The notes: generated from the sequence alone by a model not told the origin. Shown: positions 44,502 to 58,000, numbered from the stretch's first letter. The stretch: 64,000 nucleotides of DNA from Epiperipatus broadwayi (GCA_028023455.1 JAQFVV010006215.1:10375950-10439949), one strand, 5' to 3'. Made by a program: numbers and translations.

Positions 44502-46379
44502 GTAAACTATTACAGCAAATTTATTATGTAATATATGCATCAAATTAACCTTTCTATATATGTATAATTTTTTAAAAGTTGTTTTTGTTAATCTTAAAAT
44601 TCATATGAAACATTAAATTTTATTTTTGTATATCATCATCATTGTTTCATTTTTACGCATCATTTCAAAAGTCTTACCTAGGATTTTTTAATTTTTATTG
44701 TTTAACTCCAATATTTACAACTGCCTTTTTTCTTGCTTAAGATCATCTCCAGTTTCATTTTTTTGTTCATCTTATTATGTTTTATTTTGTTTTATTTTTT
44801 CTGTCTCATTTTATTTTTTCATTAAATGTTATTTTCATTATTGATTATTTCAAGTATTATGTTTGTACAAATCTTTTTCATCAAATTTAAAAATAAAAAA
44901 ATTTCTAAATTAACATCTCTTAAAAATAATCATTTTTTGCTTTCTCTTCTTATTTGGCTAAGAATATGCTTTATAGAAAAGTATATTTTAAAACATATTT
45001 TTAACTGTAGTATTTGGTAAGGGGGGGGGGAATTGGCAGTTGTTTTATTCCTACTAATCAAATACTTTATAGAAATTGTCTACAAATCATGATTTCATGT
45101 TTTTTTTTAAATTCTTTTTTGGCTATTCAAGCTGATGTTTTTCAAGGAAAAAAATTTTTTTAGCTTAATTTTTTTTTCCCTGTGGAGATCTTAACCAGTT
45201 ATTGGGATTTTAAGATGAAATCAAAACTATCCCTTATTATAACAACCAATATGAAATATAATTATCAATTCTTCTGATCACTGTTATATAGCACTATTTA
45301 TCAGATGAAAAGATAATATAGGGAGGAAGTTAAAAATCTATTTATCATCAGCAAAAAAGCAAAGTTACATCCCAGTTTCATTTTTACCAGTTTGTTTTTC
45401 ACAAAGTTATTCTTATATATGAAAACCACAATTATTCATATATATTTATATTATTTTTTTAAAAAAGTATAGTCAATGTCAGTTGTATTTTAAAAGCTAA
45501 TCCTGTTCTTACTTTCAAATCTTTAAATAAAAATGGCAGAAACCATTTTCATTAAGTTCTATCTTTTCACACAGACTTTATCTTGTGTTTGGAAGTGAAA
45601 GTATCCATTTATAGTTAAAAAAATCCACAAAGCGCTTGTACATTAGCTTAATTGCTGATTATTACTGTTAAGTTCTATTGAAAAATCTGTATCAAATGAT
45701 TTTCATTATTATTTTTGAACTTAATCTATATCTTTTTTATGCATTTCCAATGAAAAGTGCAACTATTTCATATTGTTTTATTGTTAAAGGGATTTTTTTT
45801 TTTTTTTTTGAAAAGATTATTTATATTTTCAGACTTTACCAATTAATGAATACAGTTATAAAGGTTATGTGCATACCTTTGTTAGATCCAAGTTTACTAG
45901 GCTACAAGTCAATTATAGTCTGCAATATTTATTGATGGTTTAGTTAAACAAACAATCAAAACACTTTTTTGTACTGGTCATGATTAAAAAAACATTTGGC
46001 TATCTGAATATAGAAATTGATGATGATACAATATTCATAGAGGGAAATAGATTTTTTCAAAAGTTTATTTTCCTGGGATTTAACATCAATTCATTTCACA
46101 ATTTAGTTCCAAAGCTTTTAGATAATGGACATATTATCATAATTTGTACATAAAATATTAGAATTATAAATTAATTTGAAATTTTTATTAGAAATAATAG
46201 AAAAAAATTAGATATATGAAAGTCTAAATACTAATGTTGGCAAATTATGAAATGGAAAGTGAAAAAGAAGTGAGAATTTATTATTCTAATAATAAGAACT
46301 AGATGTTATCATGATGTAGATTTTGTGTTAGATCTAAGAGCTAAAAATATATTTTTATGTGGTAATTTGATAAATGTCA
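44502..46379. other. intron sequence, no gene seen
   Basis: A run of nine G (45020-45028) and long T tracts are the only landmarks. Nothing coding was recognised. Confidence 0.45.
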
Positions 46380-47718
46380 GAATGTTGATGATGAGGCTGA
46401 AAGTTATTTCATAGAATTAGACAAATGTACACACTGATCAGTGAATGTGGTGATTACAATTTTGAGATTATATATGAAGAAAATAAAAAAGTAATAGAAA
46501 ATGAGTACAAGAAAAGTTATATAATGATAATGAGAAGTTGGAATTTAATGATAGATCAGAAAAGACATGAGATTGTAAGAAGTTATAGTTTAGGATTAAG
46601 AAATGAGAGAGGTGAAAGGTTCATAAATCTTTATAGGAAAAGCTTTCTATACAAATTTTTATGGAATTTACATTTTTTTCACCTTCTATCTTCAATTTTA
46701 TTAATAATCTCATTATTAATTTAAAACTTTAAGCCGTTTTTTTTATTTTTTTATATAAATTTTCCTACTTTTATATAAATTTACATTATATTAAAATATA
46801 TATTATTTCAAAATAGATTCAAAAATTGTATTAAAAATGAATGTATATATTTTGAAGATAACATAAAATTAAAATACAATTTAGTTTTGACAAAATTAAT
46901 ACTAAAGAAATTTTAAAAACCAAGGAATGTGAGGAAGGGGAAGAAGAGTATTAGTAAATTAAAGAGTAACGGGAAAAGTTTCAATTTTATTGAATAGGAA
47001 AATAAATATTAATGATGAAAAGATAATTTCTAATCTAAATTCAATTGAAAAGTGGGAAATATTTAGGAAAATGTATAAAAAGCTACCATACAAACAGTGG
47101 CACAAATGAAAGATAAAACAGGAATAAACTTTGAGTTAACAATGAAGATTATTAATTAAATGGAATGGAAAAGATTATAAAATCTGTACTAAATAAAAGT
47201 ATATATAGAAAGATTAATAGTGAATTGTATGTAACAGATAAAGCTATGATTAGATTAGGAATGTAGTAAGATAGAAAATATAAGATAATTGATTTAATTT
47301 ATAGTAGAATAAAATACTTTAAATAGGAAAGGCATAGCCAAAGAATGTAATACTTTATTGAATCAAAGAATTACAAGTTGATAGAAAAAATAGATATAAT
47401 AAAAAGATTGGACAAGTATATAAATGATTCATATGATATGAATAATAAGCTAGCTTCTGAATTAATATAAGAAAAAAAAAAGAAGTAATTATAAATGAAA
47501 TGGTTTGCACAGTAATGATAGATGAGATTGTAAAAGCTGTAGCTGACATCAATCAGGAAAACTTCACTGAATTTGTGAAATTCCAATTGGATTGCCAAAG
47601 GTTTTTTTTTTTTTTTTTTAAAGAAAAAGGAGTAAGGTTACTTTATGTTTGATCAAATTTAGGAATTAGTAAAGTGATTTATAGATTTTTTTCCAATGAC
47701 TGATTTTTTAAAAAGAAA

Positions 47719-47826
47719 TGAGCTAATGCTGTAAGTTATAGGAATTTTAATCTCATATGCAGCTAAGATATGTGAGCTAATGCTGTAAGTTATAGGAATT
47801 TTAATCTCATATGCAGCTAAGATATA
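47719..47826. repeat. 54 bp perfect tandem duplication
   Basis: The unit starting TGAGCTAATGCTGTAAG at 47719 is repeated at 47773 with essentially no change, inside the LINE. Confidence 0.9.
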
Positions 47827-48217
47827 TATATATATAGTATAGTATATAAATATTTATGTCAAAAAAAGTTTGGATTTAAAAAGAATAGGGAGCAAGAGAA
47901 TGCAATAGATAATGAAAACCATTGTGAGGGGTATATAGAAAAAGATAGTAATGTCAGTATTTGTTTCATTGATTATGAAAAGGTCTATAATTAAAAAATT
48001 ATTTTGCTAAAGACTTTGGAAGAATTGATGATTATTAAAAAATTTATGCAAATATTAAAAATGTTTATAAAATTAAATAGTTTTCTGTATAATAGAAAGA
48101 TATTATGAAGAAGTAAGTCATGGTATTGCTTATCCTTAATTTGTTTAATATTTATTTAAATGAATTTCATAATGAGTCTAGTTTAATAGAACAAAGTTAG
48201 CATTGAAAACAAGGAAG

Positions 48218-49490
48218 TTCATTACATCATGTTTACCTGAAGATTTTGTGATGATATTCATTTTAATTGTAATTATGTGTTAAATTATTTCCATCATCTA
48301 GTTGAATTTTGAAAAATTGAAGTAACTCACAGATTAGTATAGAATATAACACTTCATATGTTGCTCTTTTTTTCTCTGGGTAATGCTGGTTTGATCAATG
48401 ACAATTTGCATTGGTTTTGAACTAGTGACTTTAGAATTGCGAATACTATTCTACAATATCTATTGTTTTTGTTATGTTTTTATTTGTCTGTTATTTACAG
48501 AAACACACATACATGCACACCACATTCTGGCATGACAGAAATACAAAAAATGGGATAGTACTTTCATTATGGAATAGAGCAAAAGAAGTTTGTATAAAAG
48601 TCAATGAGTTAGAAAAAAGAAATGTCTATCATAGACCAATCATTAAGAAAACCTTATATAGATAATAGAAAGAAATATCAAAAAAGCAGTAATAAATATT
48701 GTAGTGTATTCATATATATCCACGTGGGATATCATTCAAACTAAAGAAAATCTGCTGACAATATTATATCAGAACAACCTTAACAAAGCCGGAGCAACCT
48801 GTACAAAATCTAAACTTGAAAATATTGAAAATGAGAACTACATATATGAAATACTATGTAAATTTGGGTAGATTCATATTAGTGAAATTAATTATCCCAT
48901 CAAAAAATGATTGAAAATATAAAGTAGTGATTAGAGATGAAAAGATATATAACCAAAATACAGACAGACTATGCATGTACTGATGGAAAAACACAAAAAT
49001 GTTTAACAGAGAAGAAAAATTAAAAAATGATTGATGTAATAATGTCAAGAAAAAAAACCCATAAATCAATCCAGTCAAATAATGCATAAGTTTGAAAAAC
49101 CAGTTATTAAATCTTATCCATAGAAAGAAAAAATTGAAAAAAATCAGAAAAACTCTTATGGATAAATATATATTTTCTCTTGGCTGTTGCTTTTTCCAAA
49201 ATAACTAGCTAGTTAGAGCACCACCTTAAATTCATTATTCACAAATTTAAAAATCACCTGTTCAATTCCCGCATTGGACTGCCATTTTTTAGTCTATCAA
49301 CATCTGATGAAGAAAGGATAATAATATTATTTTAAATAAGATATATATTATTCTGTATATTATTAGTAAAAGTTGAATGTTTTTGGAAAAGTATGAATAA
49401 AGTTTTAACTTTAAAAAAAAAAAACAATTGAAGAATTCAACTAGATGATGGAAATGACCAACATATAATTGCAAGTTCTTTACATCAGTT
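48218..49490 (+). mobile_element. Penelope-like element, type A, nested in a LINE
   Basis: AAGTTCATTACATCATGTTT (from 48218) and AAGTTCTTTACATCAGTTTT (from 49471) form an imperfect target duplication; the host LINE frame resumes right after. The left end (48250-48470) is an inverted copy of the right end, both with the TTTCCATCATCTAG terminus and a tRNA-like block. Between them, 48510-49100 encodes the connection and nuclease region: GIVLSLWNRAKEVCIKVNEL, KPYIDNRKKYQK, FIYIHVGYHSN, then ENENYIYEILC as the GIY part. The reverse transcriptase core is deleted. This is a short, inverted-terminal-repeat form of the element. Confidence 0.6.
49200..49280 (+). ncRNA. tRNA-like block in PLE terminal repeat (non-functional)
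   Basis: TAGCTAGTTAGAGCA resembles the D-arm/A box of a tRNA, and TGTTCAATTCCCGC resembles the T-arm/B box, 45 bases later. Homologous blocks lie at 14581-14640, 22262-22312, 48413-48465 and 58197-58262, all on the - strand. In each case the block is followed, in its own orientation, by sequence related to the PLE end. No clean cloverleaf closes, so it is a relic or a pol III promoter module rather than a tRNA gene. Confidence 0.45.
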
Positions 49491-50165
49491 TTGCTGATGA
49501 CATGGAAACACTTTTGTTTATAAAGAATGACCTTAATAAATGAAAATTAATACATATAACCTAAAGCAATGATTATTAATGGAGTGATAAATGACAGTCA
49601 ATAAACTTTAGTACAGCTTAATGCTTTTTAATATTTAGGAAAGAAGTATATCAATAATAACAGAGATATCAAAGTGGTGATTGCAATAGTTAAAAGGGCT
49701 TTTAATAAAAGTAGAAAGTTATTTTGTGATTCTTTGAAGGTGGAATTAAGAACAAAACTTGTTAAATATTTTGTTTGGAGACTTGACATTAGAAAATGGT
49801 ATTGAAAAGATTGCAAGCTTTTGAAGATTTCTGAATTTCTTATTTGGAGAAGAATAAAAGTAGTAAGTTGTTTAGGATAGAACTTGCAATGTTGAAGAGA
49901 TTAAATAAAAAAAGTTTATTGTGGAAATTATGAAGCAGCATGAAATTAGTTTGATCATGTAGTTAGAGACAGAGGGTAATAAAGAAGTAAGAGGTAGATA
50001 ATAGAGATATAAACTGACTGACTGATCTAAACAAAAATATATATATTTGTGAATGTTTAAAAGTTAAAGCTGTATATAAAGAGACTGAAAGAGGGTTGTG
50101 GACTGATATACAAGATCTGGCTTTTTGGCTGATAATTAATGATTATAATGATGATCATTTTCTTT

Positions 50166-51136
50166 AATTATATTTAAAAAACCTACCACATAACATATGA
50201 AGAGAGAAAAATTTTGACACCTCCATTTTCACATCTAATGAATATTTGATTTTCTATGAACTATTATCATTTGTTCGCAAATACTCATTGTTTCTAATTG
50301 CTACATTGATTTCAGAGTATTTTGCTGTTGACCTTTTTTTTTTTATGAGCAAAATGACTGCAAAGTTTATCTATGAAAAAATATTTATTTAATGTATATG
50401 TCGAGAAATGTTTATTGTATGCTATTATCAACTCTATAATGATGAATTTGCAGATTTAACAGGCAAAATATTTCTATGCTACTAAATTCAAGGGACTGTA
50501 AAGCAATGGTATAATATGTATAAATACCAGTGAAGATTATCAAGAAATAAAATACCATTGCAATGCATAATTAATTATTGTACAAATTTTTTTTGCATCA
50601 TCTAACTATATAAAAATTTATTGCATTATAATGTATCTTCAGCATTAAATTTATAATAATTTATGTTAAGGATTAAATAGAAACAATGGCAAAACTATTA
50701 GTAATGGTAAATTTTGTTATTGCTTAATTAATGTTGACTATGTTATTTTTAAAATTAATAAGCTTGATTTCTAATTACAGAAACAACAAACATATATCAA
50801 GAAATTAATAAATTAAATGTATATTTATTTAGATAGTTTTTACAATTTTTTTTTTACATTTGAATTGGCAATTAAAAATGAGGAAATGTAGTTTGAAATT
50901 TTAAATAGTGATGACCGTGAACACTATTATATGTATGTGTGTTTATAATCTCATCAAATGTAAATGTTTTTCTCAGTTATTTATGCATTTATATATAAAT
51001 ACAAAATTTTATCTTTAGATATTTCAATTAAGAAATTAATTTTTTTTAAATTATTAATAATTTCTTATATGCTGATGATTTTATAGTCTTTTTTTATTTT
51101 TAATATTTAATTAGAATTATTGATGTATGCTTTCAG
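50166..51136. other. intron sequence, no gene seen
   Basis: Nothing recognised before the acceptor at 51135-51136. Confidence 0.45.
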
Positions 51137-51237
51137 ACTCTTGATCAATTGCCTCTTACCAATCCAGAGCATTTTGGTACTCCTGTTATTGGTAGTGGTA
51201 AAAAACAACGAAAACGTAGAAGGTATAATGCTCCTGC
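51137..51237 (+). CDS. ARID4: ARID4-like protein, exon (linker to RBB1NT region)
   Basis: This 101 bp exon lies between CTTTCAG and GTAAGT. It encodes [19 protein letters not shown] followed by a basic stretch [12 protein letters not shown], and leaves GC for the next exon. [19 protein letters not shown] is identical to the corresponding segment of vertebrate ARID4 proteins as I know them. The basic run may act as a nuclear localisation signal (inference). The intron that follows is only 121 bp. Confidence 0.92.
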
Positions 51238-51358
51238 GTAAGTAATGATAGCTTTTTTAAAATTAACAGTAAAATATTTTTAACCCAGAATTTTAACATA
51301 TTACTTTTTTATTTTTATCCTTTCTATTTACAATATTTTACTTCTTTACTTATTATAG

Positions 51359-51595
51359 ATTTATTTTTAGTTATGATGGTGACACTAGTGATGAAGAACC
51401 ACCTGTCAAAAAAAAAGCTTCAAAAGAGAAAGAAAAAGATCAGGATATTGGAAAAGTTGTCTGCATAGAAATTGGTGATAAACGCAAAAAAGATAATTGG
51501 TTTCCTGCATTAATAGTTTCTCCTAATGCACAGGAAGGGTCCAAATCAAAGTTAAAGGAAGAATATCTCGTACGGTCTTTTAAAGATGGAAAATA
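51359..51595 (+). CDS. ARID4: ARID4-like protein, exon (RBB1NT/PWWP-like region)
   Basis: This 237 bp exon ends at donor GTATGT. It encodes an acidic stretch DGDTSDEEPPV, a lysine-rich linker, then IGKVVCIEIGDKRKKDNWFP and ALIVSPNAQEG ... EEYLVRSFKDGKY. The GKVVC, WFPALIV and LVRSFKDGK elements are hallmarks of the RBB1NT/PWWP-like domain of ARID4A/B, a chromatin or DNA contact module. Two acceptors are possible: TATTATAG (exon from 51359) and TTTTTAG (exon from 51371). Both keep the frame and differ by four residues (FIFS). The first has the better pyrimidine tract. Confidence 0.9.
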
Positions 51596-54094
51596 GTATG
51601 TATTTTTTTTCTCTCTTAAAATGATAATTAGAAGGGCTACTATTTATCAATATTTGTCAAAACTTTTTTTTATTTGTTTCTTATATTGAAAACAATAAAG
51701 TCTTCATCATATTGGAATTAATATATTAGAAAGAATTCTGAAATGAAATCCTATCAGTAATAATTTATTTATAAATCAAAATGTAACATTTTATGTATTA
51801 ATATCAAATTTAGAAATAAGATTGTAATAATAGTGTGTGCAATCTGCTTACAATAATTTATTATGCTTTTTTTATTATTTGTAGACATTTTAATTAAAGA
51901 AGTAGATATACCAATATAATATGTAAGCAAACAGCTGATATGTCTGATTATAAGTAATTTTTGAATTCATTTTGAAGGACTTGATTCATTATATTAAATT
52001 ATAGGATCTTATATTATTGCCTTCTTGAAGCAATGAAATTAGTAATGGTAGAGCAAGTGGCATAATGTTTTAATATTAATGCTACTAATAGAAGAACACA
52101 ATATAGAAATGCAAATTTATAACTATATACAACACATTAATAATTATATTAAATAAACACAATAATTAAAAATACATAGTTTAATAAAAAATGATCAATA
52201 ATTTTCCATAATTATAGTATTTGTTTCATTTAATTATGCTCATTATTTAAAAAGATATACATCAATATTGTTAAAATTCATTTTTACTTTTATGCATTCA
52301 CTAATTATCAGAATGGAAAAGGCAATCTTTTAAAAAACAATCTTTATATTAGGATACACAATAATTTTAGTTTTTATTTTATTGTTTTTTTCAGCTGATA
52401 ATGATAATTTAAATTTTAATATTGAAAATATTTTAGTTATTACCACCATTTTTAATTTGTGGGTGTTTGTTGTGTAGAATATCATTTATTGTCATTGTCT
52501 TCACTATCACTCTGACATAATAATTTTTACAGTTATGAAAATTTATTTTTCTTTACAATATTTTAGATTGATTTCAACTATTTTTAAATAAATATTTAAT
52601 TTCAATTTTAGTTCCTCTTTATTATGATACCTAAAGCTATTTGGGATTATTTAACACTCAAAGAATTAGTATTATATGCTGTAACAATAGAATTAAACTT
52701 TTTTAAAATTTTTATTTAAATTATTAATTTCTCACTGCTTAATTCATTCATTTTTACAGACAAAATGTAATTTCAGTTTTTTTTAATTTTTTTTTTTTTG
52801 CATTAAGTGCAGTTATTTTCTTTATTTTCAAGTTAATATTTTATTGGCATACATCATTGCTCACAGAAACCTAAGTCTTATTAGAAGTGTCATTATTTAA
52901 CTAATAATAGCTGTATCCATCTGAATTATTGCTCCCAGTAGTGGTGTTCAAACTAAGCAAAACAAAAAAAAAACTATGTTTATTTCTTTGCCAAATGATT
53001 AAAATTGCTATAAAACTAAAATCACTGAAATATATTGTTGCTAACATAGTTATTAGATCTACATATAAACAATTTAGCTTTTGGTTTAAACTTTAGAATG
53101 TTTGAATCTCAAGTTTTTAGTATAAAAGAAATAAAGATGTGGATTGAATGAAACATAACCACCTAATATGCATCCATTACTGACGCTTACAATAGATGTA
53201 TCTGGTGTATAATAGCAGAATGTATTACTTTCTGCATTTAATGCAAATTTTTACTTAATTAAAAAAAATTTTAATCTTGTAAAAATATTTTTTTTCAATT
53301 CTAAAATTACATTTATTTATTTTTAAACATAATGCTTTTCTCGTTAAGTATAAAATCATTTTGATTATTCAAATAAGGATATTTCATGAGAAGTACACTT
53401 TAAAACTTATTTAAAGATTTACTTAAAGAAAATTTAGATTTACTATTTTTATTATTAAAAGATTCTCTTTGCTTTATTAAGACATTGAAATTCTAATCAG
53501 TTGATGAGAGAGGATAATACACATCATGTCATACAAGTATAAGATCATCTCATAAATGAGTGAGGTATTACTTATTTGTAAATTTATTACTGTTTTAAAT
53601 AATTTATAAATTTATTTTCAATATTATGAATACTTTCAACTTCATAGCTTTTTAAATATTATAATATTTTACTTTATTATCTTCAATAATATTAAGTAAT
53701 ATTTGTCAAAAAATTTAATAATAAATGATAAAAAAAAATTTAACAGTACAATAAATTGGTATTTAGTTTATTTTATATTTAACATGTTGTAACATTGAAT
53801 ACCAGATCATTTTATAATCGAAATAAATGCTTTAATGTAAAAATAAATCTTATTTAAATCTAATAGACCAGGTTAAGCTCATTTTAAATTCATATTATAA
53901 ATAATGTTTTTATATATAGTGTCTAAAAATGCTAATTTTTAGCAGTTGGAAATGTTTGAATTTTACAATTTGTGGAAATATCTATATGAATTTTCATACA
54001 ATAACATGTGACAGTGATTTATTTCTACATATTATAAAATTCAAATATAGATATAATAACAATAAAAATAATATTTGTTTTTGTTATTTTATAG
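51596..54094. other. intron sequence, no gene seen
   Basis: A 2.5 kb intron. No mobile element could be recognised with confidence. Confidence 0.5.
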
Positions 54095-54174
54095 TCATAC
54101 CGTACCTAAAAAAGAAAGTCGAGATTTTACAAGAGAAATTGCTCTTCGGGTTGATAATAATAGTCTCAAAACAG
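54095..54174 (+). CDS. ARID4: ARID4-like protein, exon (RBB1NT end)
   Basis: This 80 bp exon lies between ATTTTATAG and GTAGGT. It encodes (Y)HTVPKKESRDFTREIALR then VDNNSLKT, with phase 2 entry and phase 1 exit. It corresponds to the segment after SFKDGKF in ARID4B (SVPRKDVHEI and onward), closing the RBB1NT region. The splice sites are strong, and the frame continues from GKY of the previous exon into AVEKAL of the next across a 9.4 kb intron. Confidence 0.85.
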
Positions 54175-57100
54175 GTAGGTATTAGTTTTTGCTGCTACAG
54201 TTAGACTTTTACAATTGCATTGATTTGAAAGAATTATGAAATATTAAGTATTTATTAGTCTTTATGTTATTCTATGATTTATCTTAGTAGCATTTAAGAA
54301 GATATGTGTTTGTTCATATATATTTATACCTTTTCTGATTGTAATCTGAACACAGCAATCAAAAATATAGATGTATTTTTTAATAATAAATTAATTTTTT
54401 TTTAAAAAATTTCTACAACTACTAATGTTCTCTAAAAAGATTAGTAAAACTCAATAAATTTGGGGAAAATTGGATTTAATGTCAGTCACTTCCTAAAACA
54501 CTGATTTGCAGTAATATCAAAACCTTCAATATGTAAGACTTATATAGAACAAAGCAATCTAGTGTTTCTGTTTACAAAAGGTCATATTTTTCTTATTCAT
54601 TGTTTTTTGATTATCTAGTTAAGCTATGAATCAATTATCAGAATATTTATAAAATTGATGTCCTTATTATCATTTGATATTTAAAAACCTTTTATTTTTT
54701 TTTTATCAAAAATTGAATGAAATATTGGTGTTAGTTTTTTTAAACAATAAACTGCTGATCACATATTCTACTGTCAAATCGATTTTTACGATGTCATCTG
54801 ATGTCTAATTAAACATTATAAAGATAAAGAACCTGTCAGTATTCACAGAATGTTTTTGTTTTGCCCACATTTTCTGCTTTAATTATGCTTCAACTTGCCT
54901 GCCTTTAACTATTTTTTAGAAGACTTGAGTAGAGAAAGATGGAGAAATAAAAGAGATTGATATACTTTTTTTTTTTTTTTTGCAGTAAATAATATGTAGT
55001 GGAGTAATTTTAATTTTAGAAACAAAAATATGACATTTGAATATAATTTTGTAAATACTAGATTGATAACAGTTTAAATTGTTTATTCCACAAGCCCAGT
55101 AAGAAAATTAAAGAAATAATTTAGAAAAAAAAAAATTATATATTGGAGTAAGAAGACAAATAAAGGAAGAAAAGATTGTAGTAAACATTATAAGAAAAAC
55201 TGATTTGAGAACTCAAAGATTCTGGATCAATTACCAGTTTTGAAGAGGGGAGGGGGTAATCTAGTTACTTGAGTGAAACTTGTATACTCCTGTCATTTTA
55301 GTATATAGAGATCTTATAATTTTCTAGCATTTGATTGTACAATTTAAAAGAAAAAAAAATGTAGAAAGTTTTGATTGAGGGCAAAAGATAAGATAAATTC
55401 AAGATTTAAAACTTATTTGTAGGAAAAATAATATTTTGATAATAAATATTTAAAAATTATAACTACTTGAAAAACTTTAGACGATAAAATAGTTTTAATT
55501 ACTTCATGTTTAAAGTAGGCTTGAATGGCTTTACAAGAGAAATAAGAAATAAATAGACCATTTATAAGTTGAAGATTGATATTAAAAAAAATTTCTCACT
55601 AATATAGATAAGAAAATAAATAACAAAAAAAATATTAATCTATTCAGAAATCAGCAGCCTTTTATTATTATGATAAAACATAACTGTATAGTGAGTCTGT
55701 TTTAATATTCAATATTTTCATACATAATATGGCCTGTAAGTAAAAAAATATTACTTTTATATGTAGACACATTTAGATATCCAAATACAATAAATTTTAT
55801 AACTCTAATGCACTTTTGTTATATTGAAACTGCACTAAGTAACATAAATCGAAACATACTAAAAACACATAAAAACTCGAACTATGAATATTGTGATTTG
55901 CTCATCAGATTGTAGTATTTAGTTGCCAAAAAGGACAGGTTGAGCTTTGTTCTAAATATTTTTTAATATTGTGCTTTTTATTTGGACACAAACAAAACTA
56001 GCATAGTCACAAAAGCTTTTTAATGCATTTTCATCAGTAAATAACCTTTTATTATGTTTTGAGCAGCTTTTTAATGCATTTTTATCAGTAAATAACCTTT
56101 TATTATGTTTTGAGCAGTTTTATAGATACATTCATTAGTTTTACTTAGTATCAGTAATTTGACAAAATTGACTTAATTTTCTTTTTTAAATTCAGAAACA
56201 GCATTTATTTTTTAATTTTGTTTTTTCAGTTTCAAATCACTAAACCAGGAATCATGTTTAGCTTGTAGAAAGTGACTTTGAATACTCTGTGCTCAGTAAC
56301 CAACACTTGTAAGACAACAAATAACTCATATTTCTTGTAATATAAGTCACTGTGATCAATTTATAAAGCTTGAAAAGAACAAATGTAATTTTTTTTGTTT
56401 TTAGTATTTATTGATTTATTTCTCAATTCATGTTACAAAAAGATATCACTTTTTTTGGGGGGGTGGGGGGGGGTGGCTAAATTTATTAATGGAATGTAGG
56501 ATTTTATAGGCATTGATGAAAGTAAGTAGACATTTGTTAATTGTAATATTCACAAATCATATAGTAATTCTTCATGAAACAATAAATACTTAATTTTATA
56601 TCTTTAATAAATTTTCTTGAACTCTGTACTCAATAACAGTATTAAAACATTTAATTAATCCTGCATCATGCAGACATCTTTAACATAATATAATAAATCT
56701 TTTTGTTTTTCTCCTCTCTTTTGACTTCAAATTTGTTATGTACGTTAACTGATTCTATCATATGTGATATAGATTACCAATTCCTGGTGCATATTATAGT
56801 AATAAAAAAAGATATATTAAAAATGTTTAAAAAGCAGAAATAATTCTTATTTTAATCTGAAATGAAATAAATCTTGAGATACTCCTGTTTAGCATGGAAT
56901 GATTCTAGCTACCACTTTGTTTCCTAACTGTAGTGTTAAGTAATTTTTTGGATTACTTATAAAATGATTAATAAAAATTAAAAAATGGAAAGCAGAAATA
57001 TTAAAAGTAAAAGGCAATTTTTAAAATAGCATAACATAATATTCAAAGCATCAAAGAAAGTAATTTAAAATCAATATTTGTATTTTCAATATTTAATTTT

Positions 57101-58000
57101 TTTCTTTGAATATTATGCTAATTTTAAAACCCAGTTTTATATTATTATTTTTAATACCTTTTAAATCAAAATATTAGAAAAATATGAAAAAGTCATTGAA
57201 AGTATTCAAATCTAAAATTTGATTTTTAAATCAATATAATTAATATGATAAAGATATGTAACGTGTAAGAGAATGTCAACTAATAGAAAAATTGCAAATA
57301 AATAGTAAATTTGGTTGTTAAGTACATCATAGAATTTAATCCAAATAATGAATTCTTTTTATCAATAATTGTCAACATTTAAAGTATTTTTGTATTATTA
57401 GATTAAAATAAAATATTTTTTATATGTTCTCAAATGTAATATTTGATAATAAAAATTTGTTTAAGAATCATTAACTGATATAAATGCTTATCAAATGCAT
57501 AACAATTGTATAAGAAAAATATGGGATAGAGAAGAATAAGCTGCATTTTTGATTTTGACATCAAAAAAATTGATTTATGAGAATTATGATCAATTGTACT
57601 TCTTTTATGAAAAAAAAACTGTTAATATAATCTATGTTGACTTAAAATTTTTAAACTTACAAAAATCCATATTGTTAGCATGTGATTTTGATATGAACTT
57701 AATATAAATTAAAAACAGTTTAGGTTGATATGCGAACTTTACTAAACTATATGAAATGTTTAGAATATCAACTTAAAAATAGAAATATCATTAATGAATA
57801 TGTTGAAGTGAACTCTAAGTATATAATGTTGAATTCATTATTACAAAAAAGAAGTTGCTTTTTGCATAAATACTTTCTTATTAGGATAAGTATGCTATCA
57901 TTTATATTGTATATTGTTAGGTCTATGTTAAATAAATACTCTAATATAATGTATGTCTAGATCTAAACATTAATTTGTATTTGTTTGAAAGTTTATGATT
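54175..58000. other. intron sequence with a tandem duplication and G-runs
   Basis: Apart from the 51 bp duplication at 56014-56115 and the G-rich tract at 56456-56473, no gene or element was recognised. Confidence 0.45.
56014..56115. repeat. 51 bp tandem duplication
   Basis: AGCTTTTTAATGCATTT begins two adjacent copies (56014, 56065), which differ at one base (TTTTCATCAG against TTTTTATCAG). Confidence 0.9.

Larger units (their letters stand above)
46380..50165 (+). mobile_element. second LINE (RTE-like), interrupted by a PLE
   Basis: The + strand endonuclease end is readable at 46425-46640 (VIENEYKKSYIMIMRSW where GDFNA is expected, then SLGLRNERGERFINLYRKSF). A reverse transcriptase piece lies at 47870-47990 (FGFKKNREQENAIDNE ... 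SNVSICFIDYEKVYN). After the inserted PLE (48218-49490), the element resumes with SFADDMETLLFIKNDL, the catalytic ADD box. It then continues with YINNNRDIKVVIAIVKRAF and RTKLVKYFVWRLDIRKWY (49640-49800), the segment before the C-terminal domain. Many stops. It belongs to the same broad group as the element at 39.92-42.6 kb but is a different family. Confidence 0.6.
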
